Assembly: GCA_028685945.1 (NCBI GenBank)
Contig: JAQUCZ010000105.1
Coordinates: forward strand, 1-5,241
Length of the DNA stretch: 5,241 nt
Source: Sulfurimonadaceae bacterium
GTDB taxonomy: Bacteria > Campylobacterota > Campylobacteria > Campylobacterales > Sulfurimonadaceae
Reading direction: 5' to 3'
Both the position numbers and the translations under genes were made by a program. Positions 1 to 4,946 of the stretch are shown piece after piece; within the stretch, counting starts at the first letter, position 1; every line of letters starts with the position of its first letter. The notes beneath the pieces are model-generated. The model made no database searches. It had not been told where the DNA came from and was given only the letters and a program-made list of their open reading frames with translations.

Positions 1-129
1 AAACTGCAACATCGTACCCATGAGGGGATCGGGGTGAAGATAATCTACGACATTCTCGAAAAAAGCGGCTGGAGCCTCCAAATAGGCAACTCAGAAATCG
101 GCGCGGTTTTTACCCTGCTTAAACCTTAA
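1..129 (+). CDS. Sensor histidine kinase, C-terminal end (partial)
   Basis: The plus strand is open in frame 1 from the window edge to a TAA at 127-129, giving the last 42 residues of a protein whose start lies outside. The visible piece contains EGIGVKIIYDILEKSGW followed by GAVFTLLKP. This matches the end of a GHKL/HATPase_c domain: a GxG nucleotide-lid motif (G2 box), the following helix, and the final beta strand with its Gly-x-x-Phe-Thr pattern. By family knowledge the protein would bind ATP and autophosphorylate a histidine in a two-component system. The sensor region, the phospho-acceptor histidine and any partner response regulator are not in view, so the signal is unknown. It converges with the epimerase gene. 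The HATPase assignment rests on a short stretch but the pattern is characteristic. Confidence 0.7.
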   Translation, partial: KLQHRTHEGIGVKIIYDILEKSGWSLQIGNSEIGAVFTLLKP

Positions 130-138
130 TGTTACGCA

Positions 139-161
139 CTTTATGAGCGAAGCCCATAAAG
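139..161. other. Hairpin with a GCGAAGC core between convergent genes
   Basis: A 7-bp arm CTTTATG (139-145) pairs with CATAAAG (155-161). Inside it, after one A/C mismatch, lies GCGAAGC (147-153), a sequence known to fold as an exceptionally stable mini-hairpin in single-stranded DNA. It sits 9 bases after the histidine kinase stop codon. No T-run follows on either strand, so it is not a textbook intrinsic terminator, though it could act as one together with the next hairpin. Confidence 0.5.
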
Positions 162-165
162 CGGC

Positions 166-181
166 AGGGACAAATGTCCCT
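166..181. other. Near-perfect palindrome AGGGACA-AA-TGTCCCT
   Basis: Two 7-base arms (166-172 and 175-181) are exact reverse complements around a 2-base centre, 8 bases before the epimerase stop codon. It follows the hairpin at 139-161 directly. Its place between convergent genes suggests a bidirectional transcription end or a dispersed intergenic palindromic repeat of the REP type. Only one copy is in the window, so repeat status cannot be judged here. Confidence 0.5.
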
Positions 182-189
182 ACAACCCC

Positions 190-1215
190 CTAAAGCAAAG
201 GCGTAATCCTGCTCCCATCGTAAATAAAGTCGATCTCCTTTGGCATGTGCGTCAAAAGCAAAGGGCTGTCAAGATCGAGAAAACGGATCACGTCGCGGTA
301 GGCAAACGCAAGATAAAGCGCGTAGTTGATCGAGATCGGACCTTCTAGCATCGAGCCGAGCATTACGCCGATTCTCTCTTGGCGTGCATGCTCCAAAAGC
401 TCTATCGCACGCGTCACGCCGCCGCATTTCATCAGCTTGATGTTAAACATATCCGCGCTTTTTGAACCCATCACCCGCTTGGCATCCTCCAAACTAAACA
501 CCGCTTCATCCGCGACAACGGGCACACCGCTCGCCTCTTTGATCCTCTTTAGCCCCTCGATATTCTCCGCCGCAAGAGGCTGTTCGAGCATCTCTATCGC
601 CCCGTCTGCAATCCCCTCCAAATAGCGCAGGCTCTCCTCGACGCCCCACGCCTGATTGGGATCGACAAGCAGCTTGGCATGTGGCAGTGCCGAGGCGATA
701 GCACGGGTGGTTTCTATGGCATGTGTAATATCTGCTCCAAATTTAAGTTTGAGAATACCCATCCCCTCCGCGTAAGCCTCTTTGGCATGTTGCACCATCG
801 TCTCTTGTGCATTGTAACTGATGGTGATCGCCGTCTCCATCGGGGTGCGATCACCAAGAGCAAAGTATTCTCCGAGCGTCGTGTTACGCTGCGCAACCTC
901 CAAAGAGACACATGCCATATCGAGTGCGGCTTTGGCGCTTGAACCAATCTCGCTTGCGTGGAGTTTCGCCAGAGCTTCTTGGGGCGTACACCCGAGCAGA
1001 TCGCGCCGCACCTTCTCGATGGAGGCGATAATATCCTCAAGCCCCTCCCCCGTTACCGCTTTGGTCGCAGGGGCTTCACCCAATCCGAAGGCGCCCCCAT
1101 CCGTTGTGACACAAACCCGCACGAATGCAACGTCGTAGGCGGTACGAAGTGCGGTTTTAAAAGGGGTTTTAAGCGGCAAATGTACGACTTCGTACGTAAT
1201 TTTTTTCAGTCTCAT
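190..1215 (-). CDS. Dipeptide epimerase (L-Ala-D/L-Glu epimerase type)
   Basis: This 341-residue cytoplasmic enzyme belongs to the muconate-lactonizing subgroup of the enolase superfamily. The N-terminal capping domain covers about residues 1-120 and the barrel follows. Visible catalytic elements are the KxK motif (K156, K158 in LKLKFG), metal ligands D185 (VDPNQAW), E211 (EMLEQP) and D236 (VADEAV), and the opposite-face lysine K260 (NIKLMKCGG). D314 and D316 (DLD near the C terminus) match the aspartate pair that binds the dipeptide amino group in characterised Ala-Glu epimerases. The family uses a two-base Mg2+-dependent epimerisation, typically L-Ala-D-Glu to L-Ala-L-Glu in murein peptide recycling. 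Exact substrate is inferred, since related enzymes accept other dipeptides. The start is ATG 1213-1215, overlapping the DUF819 gene's TGA in an ATGA, so translation is probably coupled. Length is normal and no key residue is missing. Five ACATGCCA motifs lie inside. Confidence 0.9.
   Translation of the reverse strand: MRLKKITYEVVHLPLKTPFKTALRTAYDVAFVRVCVTTDGGAFGLGEAPATKAVTGEGLEDIIASIEKVRRDLLGCTPQEALAKLHASEIGSSAKAALDMACVSLEVAQRNTTLGEYFALGDRTPMETAITISYNAQETMVQHAKEAYAEGMGILKLKFGADITHAIETTRAIASALPHAKLLVDPNQAWGVEESLRYLEGIADGAIEMLEQPLAAENIEGLKRIKEASGVPVVADEAVFSLEDAKRVMGSKSADMFNIKLMKCGGVTRAIELLEHARQERIGVMLGSMLEGPISINYALYLAFAYRDVIRFLDLDSPLLLTHMPKEIDFIYDGSRITPLL
241..248 (-). repeat. ACATGCCA motif, copy 1
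   Basis: Extended context CACATGCCAAAGG. It lies in the epimerase gene on the coding strand, read CAC ATG CCA (His323-Met-Pro). Confidence 0.85.
675..682 (-). repeat. ACATGCCA motif, copy 2
   Basis: Extended context CCACATGCCAAG. It lies in the epimerase gene on the coding strand, read CAT GCC AAG (His179-Ala-Lys). Confidence 0.85.
717..724 (-). repeat. ACATGCCA motif, copy 3
   Basis: Context ACACATGCCATAG. It lies in the epimerase gene on the coding strand, read ACA CAT GCC ATA (Thr-His-Ala-Ile). Confidence 0.85.
783..790 (-). repeat. ACATGCCA motif, copy 4
   Basis: Context CAACATGCCAAAGAG. It lies in the epimerase gene on the coding strand, read CAA CAT GCC AAA (Gln-His-Ala-Lys). Confidence 0.85.
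910..917 (+). repeat. ACATGCCA motif, copy 5
   Basis: Context GACACATGCCATAT. It lies in the epimerase gene but opposite to the coding strand, which reads ATG GCA TGT (Met100-Ala-Cys). Confidence 0.85.
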
Positions 1216-2342
1216 CCGCCGATCCCCACCAAGATCGTTCCCACGCCAAGCCCGCCGAACGTTCCGATTATGTACCCCATCACCGCCATAAGCACCCCCA
1301 CGCCCGCAAGCGAAGGGTGGTATGCCGCCGCCAAAACGGGTGCGGATGCCACACCCCCTATGTTTGCCAAAGAAGCGACCCCGATACTAAAGAGATCGAG
1401 CTTAAAAATTTTGGCACCTGCAATCATAATAAGCGCATGAAACACCAAGATACAAAACCCTACAACCACATACAGCCCCAGCGCATCGAAACGCTCAAAC
1501 AGCGCTTGGGAGCCTATGATTGCCACCAAAAGATAGAGCATACTCGTGGCAATCTCGTTTGAGCCGCCCCAATCACGCAGTTTCGTAAACGACCCTGCAA
1601 TGCCCAAAAGCGTTGCAAGCACGACGCTTGTCGTAACGGGGTTTACAAAGGTTACATGCCATGAGCAAAACTGCACGAAAAACGAAACAAGCAGCGAAAG
1701 CACCACAAAAAGCCAATAGCGTTTTGCCCCCAAAGTGCACGAGCACCCCGCTTCGCACAACGCCGTGTTCTGCGTTTGTGCGCCGCTAAAACGCGCAAAC
1801 GCCGAAGCAAAAGGAACCAAAAAGAGCAAAAGAGCAAACCACCACGTGTAGTTGATGCTATCGACCAGCAGCGCATACCCGAATGCCTCTTCGCTCACGC
1901 CCAGCGCGCTGCCTACGGCGATCATATTTGCCGTGCCGCCCATCCAGCTGCCGCAAAGTGCTCCGAACGCTCCGAGCATCTCCCGCTCCAAACCAAATGC
2001 CAAAGGAACGGCAATAAAGGCACATGCCAAAGAAAAAGCCGCCAAAAAATAGGCAATCACCAAAGAGCGACCCAGTTTTACAAATGCTCTAAAATCAACC
2101 TGCAAAAGGATCAAAAAAAGCATCGCGGGCAAAAGGTTGCTCTTTGCAGTAGCCGCTGCCGACGCGATTGCTTCGTTTTTTTCAAACATGCCAAAAGCCG
2201 CCGCCGCCATGCTTAAAAGGTAGATCAGCACCACGATAGGCACGTAAGAAAATATCTTGGCATGTGATTTTTTTTCTAAAAAGTAAAGAGAGGTTATAAG
2301 AAATACAAGGGTAAAAAGATATACTGTTTGGGAACTAATCAC
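1212..2342 (-). CDS. DUF819 family integral membrane protein, putative transporter
   Basis: A very hydrophobic 376-residue protein with about ten membrane helices spread along its length. Two family-type motifs lie in equivalent positions of the two halves: CGSWMGGTANMIAVGSALG (about 130-148) and ASLANIGGVASAP (about 323-335), the latter followed by GYIIGTFGG (356-364). This paired pattern is typical of DUF819 (B. subtilis YjcL-like), inner-membrane proteins of unproven function with a transporter-like architecture. I chose GTG at 2340-2342 (protein starts ISSQTVYLF). The open frame extends 57 codons further upstream, but that part is charged, unlike the family, and overlaps the divergent gene. 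No strong ribosome-binding site is visible before this GTG, only GGAT. Its stop overlaps the epimerase start, so it may move the dipeptide substrate or product; this is inference. A hydrophilic loop carries C196, C200 and C202. Confidence 0.8.
   Translation of the reverse strand: MISSQTVYLFTLVFLITSLYFLEKKSHAKIFSYVPIVVLIYLLSMAAAAFGMFEKNEAIASAAATAKSNLLPAMLFLILLQVDFRAFVKLGRSLVIAYFLAAFSLACAFIAVPLAFGLEREMLGAFGALCGSWMGGTANMIAVGSALGVSEEAFGYALLVDSINYTWWFALLLFLVPFASAFARFSGAQTQNTALCEAGCSCTLGAKRYWLFVVLSLLVSFFVQFCSWHVTFVNPVTTSVVLATLLGIAGSFTKLRDWGGSNEIATSMLYLLVAIIGSQALFERFDALGLYVVVGFCILVFHALIMIAGAKIFKLDLFSIGVASLANIGGVASAPVLAAAYHPSLAGVGVLMAVMGYIIGTFGGLGVGTILVGIGG
1654..1661 (+). repeat. ACATGCCA motif, copy 6
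   Basis: Context GTTACATGCCATG. It lies in the DUF819 gene opposite to the coding strand, which reads TGG CAT GTA (Trp228-His-Val). It is the only copy in this frame. Confidence 0.8.
2022..2029 (+). repeat. ACATGCCA motif, copy 7
   Basis: Context GGCACATGCCAAAGA. It lies in the DUF819 gene opposite to the coding strand, which reads TTG GCA TGT (Leu105-Ala-Cys), within a membrane helix. Confidence 0.85.
2186..2193 (+). repeat. ACATGCCA motif, copy 8
   Basis: Context CAAACATGCCAAAAG. It lies in the DUF819 gene opposite to the coding strand, which reads GGC ATG TTT (Gly51-Met-Phe). Confidence 0.85.
2258..2265 (-). repeat. ACATGCCA motif, copy 9
   Basis: Context TCACATGCCAAG. It lies in the DUF819 gene on the coding strand, read CAT GCC AAG (His27-Ala-Lys), and faces copy 8 about 65 bases away. 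Confidence 0.85.
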
Positions 2343-2393
2343 GGCACGATCCGAATTTTTTTTCGGTAGTGTAACATAAGAAAGGTGTGTGTT
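2343..2393. promoter_or_regulatory. Divergent intergenic spacer with start signals
   Basis: These 51 bases separate the DUF819 gene (leftward) from the DUF4139-like gene (rightward), so at least part of both control regions must lie here or just inside the neighbouring coding ends. It contains AAAGG at 2381-2385, a good ribosome-binding site 8 bases before ATG 2394. It also has a short inverted repeat, CCGAA (2351-2355) and TTCGG (2362-2366), around a run of T. A -10-like TATACT at 2320-2325, inside the DUF819 coding end, could serve the rightward gene. No convincing -35 element is seen, and individual promoter positions are uncertain. Confidence 0.45.
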
Positions 2394-3743
2394 ATGAAAA
2401 AATCTCTCTTGCTCTCTTCGCTTCTTTGCTCGTGCATCTTCGCCGCTACGCTCAGCCAAACACCCGAGGATAACTCTCTTATCGTCTACAACGGTTCCGT
2501 CGCGCTCGTGCACGAAAAACGTGCTTTAAAAGTAAATCAAAACGACACGCAGCTGATCTACCCCGACGTGGCAAACACCATCGAGGTAGATTCGATCAAC
2601 CTTAAGCTCCCAAAAACGATCACCCTTTTTTCGCAGCAGTTTCGCTTTGACCGCCTCACACATGCCAAGCTTTTGGATGCCCACGTGGGCAAAGAAGTCG
2701 GCGTTTCTTTGCCGCAGAAGCTGCAACATCTTGGGGTTACAAAGGCGACTTTGCTTGCCTTTGACACCTCAAACGCTCTGATAAAAACGCCCAAAGAGCA
2801 AATCCTCACGATCCCGAACAATACGGTGATTTTTAGCGAAGTGCCCAAAGAGCTTATCACCAAACCCTCCCTCGTGTGGAATGTCGGCGTGAAAAACAAC
2901 ACCCAAGCACCGTTAGAGATAGACTACCTCATCCGCAATATCGACTACTCCAACAACTATATCCTTAACGTCGCCAAAAACAAAGCGACGCTCGAAGGGT
3001 GGATTACCGTCGATAACCGCTCTGGCAAACACTTTACCAACACGCAGCTTCACGTTTTGGCAGGAACCATCAACCGCGTGTACGACGAGCCGCAAGGGTA
3101 CTACCTCAAAGCCTCCCGCGTTATGAGCGAATCTGCCAACGAGGTCTCGCACCAAGCGCACGAAGGGTACCATTTTTATACCATCCCTTTTAAGGTAAAT
3201 CTCTCAGACAACGAAAAGACCCAGATCAAATTTTTGGAGAAAAAAGATATCCCCATCACGCGCCGCTACGTCGCCGCCATGTCTTTCCCTCTTTATTTGC
3301 GCGGTGAAAACGAACAAAGCGTCACCCAGTCGCTTGAACTCTCCAAACTCGATATCGTCCTGCCAAAAGGGACGGTGCGCACCTATTCCAAACTCCAAAA
3401 AAACTCGGTTCTTTTAGGGGAAAGCGCTCTTGAACACATGCCAAAGAATACCCCTATCAACCTCAAACTCGGCACCAATTTCGACACGAAGGTAAAAGAA
3501 AAGCTGCTAAAGAGCACCAAAAACGACAAATACCATACCGCCCGCATCGAGTACGAAGTGCGTAACGAATCCGACGAACAAAAAACGATCGCGATTACGA
3601 TCCCTTTTAACAAAGATGTCGATTCTACCGTGACAAGCAATAAAAAATTCACCTACACCAAAGGAAATCTCGTGACCTTTACCCTCACGCTCCAACCCAA
3701 TTCCAAGGAGAGGTTTGAAGCGGAGTTTCATGATATAAAATAA
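2394..3743 (+). CDS. Exported DUF4139-like protein of unknown function
   Basis: A 449-residue protein with a typical N-terminal signal sequence: Lys2-Lys3, a hydrophobic core to about residue 16, and a likely signal peptidase I cleavage near IFAA (15-18). LCSC (11-14) is lipobox-like but not canonical, so a lipoprotein is less likely. The rest is mostly predicted beta structure. Segments such as VKNNTQAPLEIDYLI (166-180), GWITVDNRSGKHF (202-214), a VLAG stretch (221-224) and HFYTIPFKVNLSDNEKTQIKFL (260-281) resemble the C-terminal DUF4139 region of mucoidy-inhibitor-A-like proteins. The N-terminal coiled coil common in that family is not evident. The role is unknown; a periplasmic or surface location is inferred. 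I chose ATG 2394 over GTG 2385, because AAAGG at 2381-2385 fits ATG 2394 and the signal peptide then starts MKKS. Stop is TAA 3741-3743. Confidence 0.65.
   Translation: MKKSLLLSSLLCSCIFAATLSQTPEDNSLIVYNGSVALVHEKRALKVNQNDTQLIYPDVANTIEVDSINLKLPKTITLFSQQFRFDRLTHAKLLDAHVGKEVGVSLPQKLQHLGVTKATLLAFDTSNALIKTPKEQILTIPNNTVIFSEVPKELITKPSLVWNVGVKNNTQAPLEIDYLIRNIDYSNNYILNVAKNKATLEGWITVDNRSGKHFTNTQLHVLAGTINRVYDEPQGYYLKASRVMSESANEVSHQAHEGYHFYTIPFKVNLSDNEKTQIKFLEKKDIPITRRYVAAMSFPLYLRGENEQSVTQSLELSKLDIVLPKGTVRTYSKLQKNSVLLGESALEHMPKNTPINLKLGTNFDTKVKEKLLKSTKNDKYHTARIEYEVRNESDEQKTIAITIPFNKDVDSTVTSNKKFTYTKGNLVTFTLTLQPNSKERFEAEFHDIK
2660..2667 (+). repeat. ACATGCCA motif, copy 10
   Basis: Context CACACATGCCAAGC. 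It lies in the DUF4139-like gene on the coding strand, read CAT GCC AAG (His90-Ala-Lys). Confidence 0.85.
3436..3443 (+). repeat. ACATGCCA motif, copy 11
   Basis: Context AACACATGCCAAAGA. It lies in the DUF4139-like gene on the coding strand, read CAC ATG CCA (His348-Met-Pro). Confidence 0.85.
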
Positions 3744-3811
3744 AACTCGTTTTTCCCTATTGCGTAAATTGCTTTAGTCCTCTTTAATGAGAATTAGAGT
3801 ATCTTTACGCC
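3744..3811 (+). promoter_or_regulatory. Intergenic leader with inverted repeat abutting the next start codon
   Basis: GCGTAAA (3762-3768) and TTTACGC (3804-3810) are exact reverse complements. The right arm ends one base before ATG 3812. A nested weaker pairing, CTCT (3780-3783) with AGAG (3796-3799), makes a long imperfect stem possible. No good ribosome-binding site precedes ATG 3812. Just after the upstream stop, AAAA-CTCG-TTTT (3742-3753) followed by another T could act as a weak terminator. A promoter for the downstream pair is expected here, but I see no clear -35/-10 pair. Confidence 0.35.
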
Positions 3812-4192
3812 ATGACTTTACATACCATACAAAAACAAAAGCTTTTGGCAGAACCCTACAGCGACGACGCTCTCAAACTTGCGCGTGCCATCTACAGCAC
3901 CTACGTCAAGGATGAAAAAGATCCCTATATGAAGATCAAAACCTCCATCGTCATTAAACTCTTAAAACTCGAAGATCACGAAAACCCTCTTCTCTACATC
4001 AAAATGCTCCTAGAGGAGCTCAACGAACCCATTGCGGTAAAAAATTTTAAATACTACGCTACTATCTACCCCGTAAGACTCCTCACGTTTTGCACCTACA
4101 CGCTCGATGCAGAGTACCTTGAACTGGAACTAAACGAAGAGTTTTTACACGCAGAAAAAGAATATATGACAGATCCGTTCTTGTCACACTAA
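3812..4192 (+). CDS. Conserved-looking hypothetical protein, 126 aa
   Basis: I do not recognise a domain. The protein is small, soluble and probably mostly helical, with no signal peptide or membrane segment. A lysine-rich N-terminal half (repeated Lys in residues 8-52, including VKDEKDPYMKIKTS at 32-45) is followed by an acidic, leucine-rich C-terminal part (LDAEYLELELNEEF at 98-111). One cysteine (C94) is present. ATG 3812 is the first possible start after an in-frame TGA at 3788-3790, although its ribosome-binding site is poor. The TAA at 4190-4192 overlaps the AAAGGA ribosome-binding site of the exonuclease gene, and only 10 bases separate the two genes, so they are almost certainly co-transcribed. 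A role linked to the exonuclease is possible but only inferred from position. Unlike its neighbours it carries no ACATGCCA motif. Confidence 0.75.
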   Translation: MTLHTIQKQKLLAEPYSDDALKLARAIYSTYVKDEKDPYMKIKTSIVIKLLKLEDHENPLLYIKMLLEELNEPIAVKNFKYYATIYPVRLLTFCTYTLDAEYLELELNEEFLHAEKEYMTDPFLSH

Positions 4193-4196
4193 AGGA
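4191..4196 (+). promoter_or_regulatory. Ribosome-binding site AAAGGA deciding a TTG start
   Basis: AAAGGA overlaps the stop codon of the 126-residue protein and ends 6 bases before TTG 4203-4205. It supports that TTG as the exonuclease start: the DTETTG catalytic motif begins at residue 9, and no ATG or GTG in frame lies between this TTG and that motif. Confidence 0.75.
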
Positions 4197-4202
4197 AAAT
4201 TT

Positions 4203-4946
4203 TTGGCAAAATATTACATCCTCCTCGATACAGAAACCACGGGTGCTTCAGAGCTTGACCGCATTATTCAGCTAGGCTACATGGTGCTGGGTGCCAAAGA
4301 GATAGAGGTACACAACGAATTTTGCAGCGCACCCGTTCCCATAACGGTCGGGGCGATGGAAGTGCACGGCATCACCCCCGAAATGCTCGAAGGCAAACCC
4401 CCGTGCCAAGCAACGCGCGCTTATCAGAGGCTCCAAGAGCTCAACACCCAAGAAAACTACGTCATCATCCACAACGCCCCGTTTGACCTTGGCATGTTGG
4501 AGAAAGAGGGGTTTGCTACGCGCATGAAAGTGATCGACACCCTCCGCGTGGCTAAACACGTTTTAGAGGATGAAGAGGCACACCGCTTGCAATATTTTCG
4601 CTATAAAATGGGGCTTTACAAAGAGGAGCAAAAAGAGGCGGATGCACTCGGCATCGAGGTAAAAGCGCACGATGCGATCGGGGATGTTTTGGTACTCAAA
4701 CTCTTTTTATCCAAGCTTAAAAACGAAGTGTTAAAAAAGTTTCCCAACGAAAACGTGGTAGAGAAGATGGTTGATCTAACAAACACCCCCATCCTCGTAA
4801 AAACCTTTAAATTCGGGAAATACAAAGGGCAGAATCTTGCCGACGTCGCCAAAAGCGATGCGGCGTATCTGCGCTGGATGCTCAGCGGCATGGAGAATCT
4901 CGACGAAGATTTGCGTTACTCCATCAACTACTTTTTGGGGAACTAA
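4203..4946 (+). CDS. DEDDh-family 3'-5' exonuclease with ExoX-like C-terminal domain
   Basis: A 247-residue cytoplasmic nuclease. The RNase T/DNA polymerase III epsilon fold shows all three exonuclease motifs: ExoI DTETTG (D9, E11), ExoII HNAPFDLGML (H90, D95) and ExoIII HDAIGD (H156, D161). The His five residues before the last Asp defines the DEDDh class, which cleaves 3' ends with two metal ions. VHGITPEM (54-61) is the usual conserved segment. After about residue 195, PILVKTFKFGKYKGQNLADVAKSDAAYLRWML resembles the small C-terminal domain of exodeoxyribonuclease X-type proteins. The likely role is trimming 3' ends in repair, recombination or replication. It is not the polymerase epsilon subunit with certainty, since other paralogues share these motifs. 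The TTG start is supported by AAAGGA at 4191-4196. Its TAA overlaps the TAG of the convergent gene. All catalytic residues are present. Confidence 0.88.
   Translation: MAKYYILLDTETTGASELDRIIQLGYMVLGAKEIEVHNEFCSAPVPITVGAMEVHGITPEMLEGKPPCQATRAYQRLQELNTQENYVIIHNAPFDLGMLEKEGFATRMKVIDTLRVAKHVLEDEEAHRLQYFRYKMGLYKEEQKEADALGIEVKAHDAIGDVLVLKLFLSKLKNEVLKKFPNENVVEKMVDLTNTPILVKTFKFGKYKGQNLADVAKSDAAYLRWMLSGMENLDEDLRYSINYFLGN
4490..4497 (-). repeat. ACATGCCA motif, copy 12
   Basis: Context CAACATGCCAAGG. It lies in the exonuclease gene opposite to the coding strand, which reads GGC ATG TTG (Gly97-Met-Leu), inside the ExoII motif. Confidence 0.85.

Noticed and set aside
1147..1155. AAGTGCGGT, identical to the Haemophilus uptake sequence core
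   Set aside because: I noticed only one copy, inside the epimerase gene. It is consistent with chance and with the encoded residues, and the organism does not look like a Pasteurellaceae.
1776..2216. Long plus-strand frame opposite the DUF819 gene
   Set aside because: The product is rich in Lys, Arg and Gln with no recognisable pattern. It is the antisense shadow of a clear membrane protein gene.
2385..2393. GTG 2385 as start of the DUF4139-like gene
   Set aside because: The ribosome-binding site AAAGG ends at 2385, too close for that start. ATG 2394 gives correct spacing and a canonical MKKS signal peptide.
2343..2513. N-terminal extension of the DUF819 reading frame to ATG 2513 (433 residues)
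   Set aside because: The extra 57 residues are charged and unlike the family, and they overlap the signal-peptide region of the divergent gene. GTG 2340-2342 gives a normal DUF819 N terminus.
3787..3912. Small ORF starting at ATG 3787, overlapping the 126-residue gene in another frame
   Set aside because: It has no ribosome-binding site, a basic low-complexity product typical of a shadow frame, and lies inside a better-supported gene.
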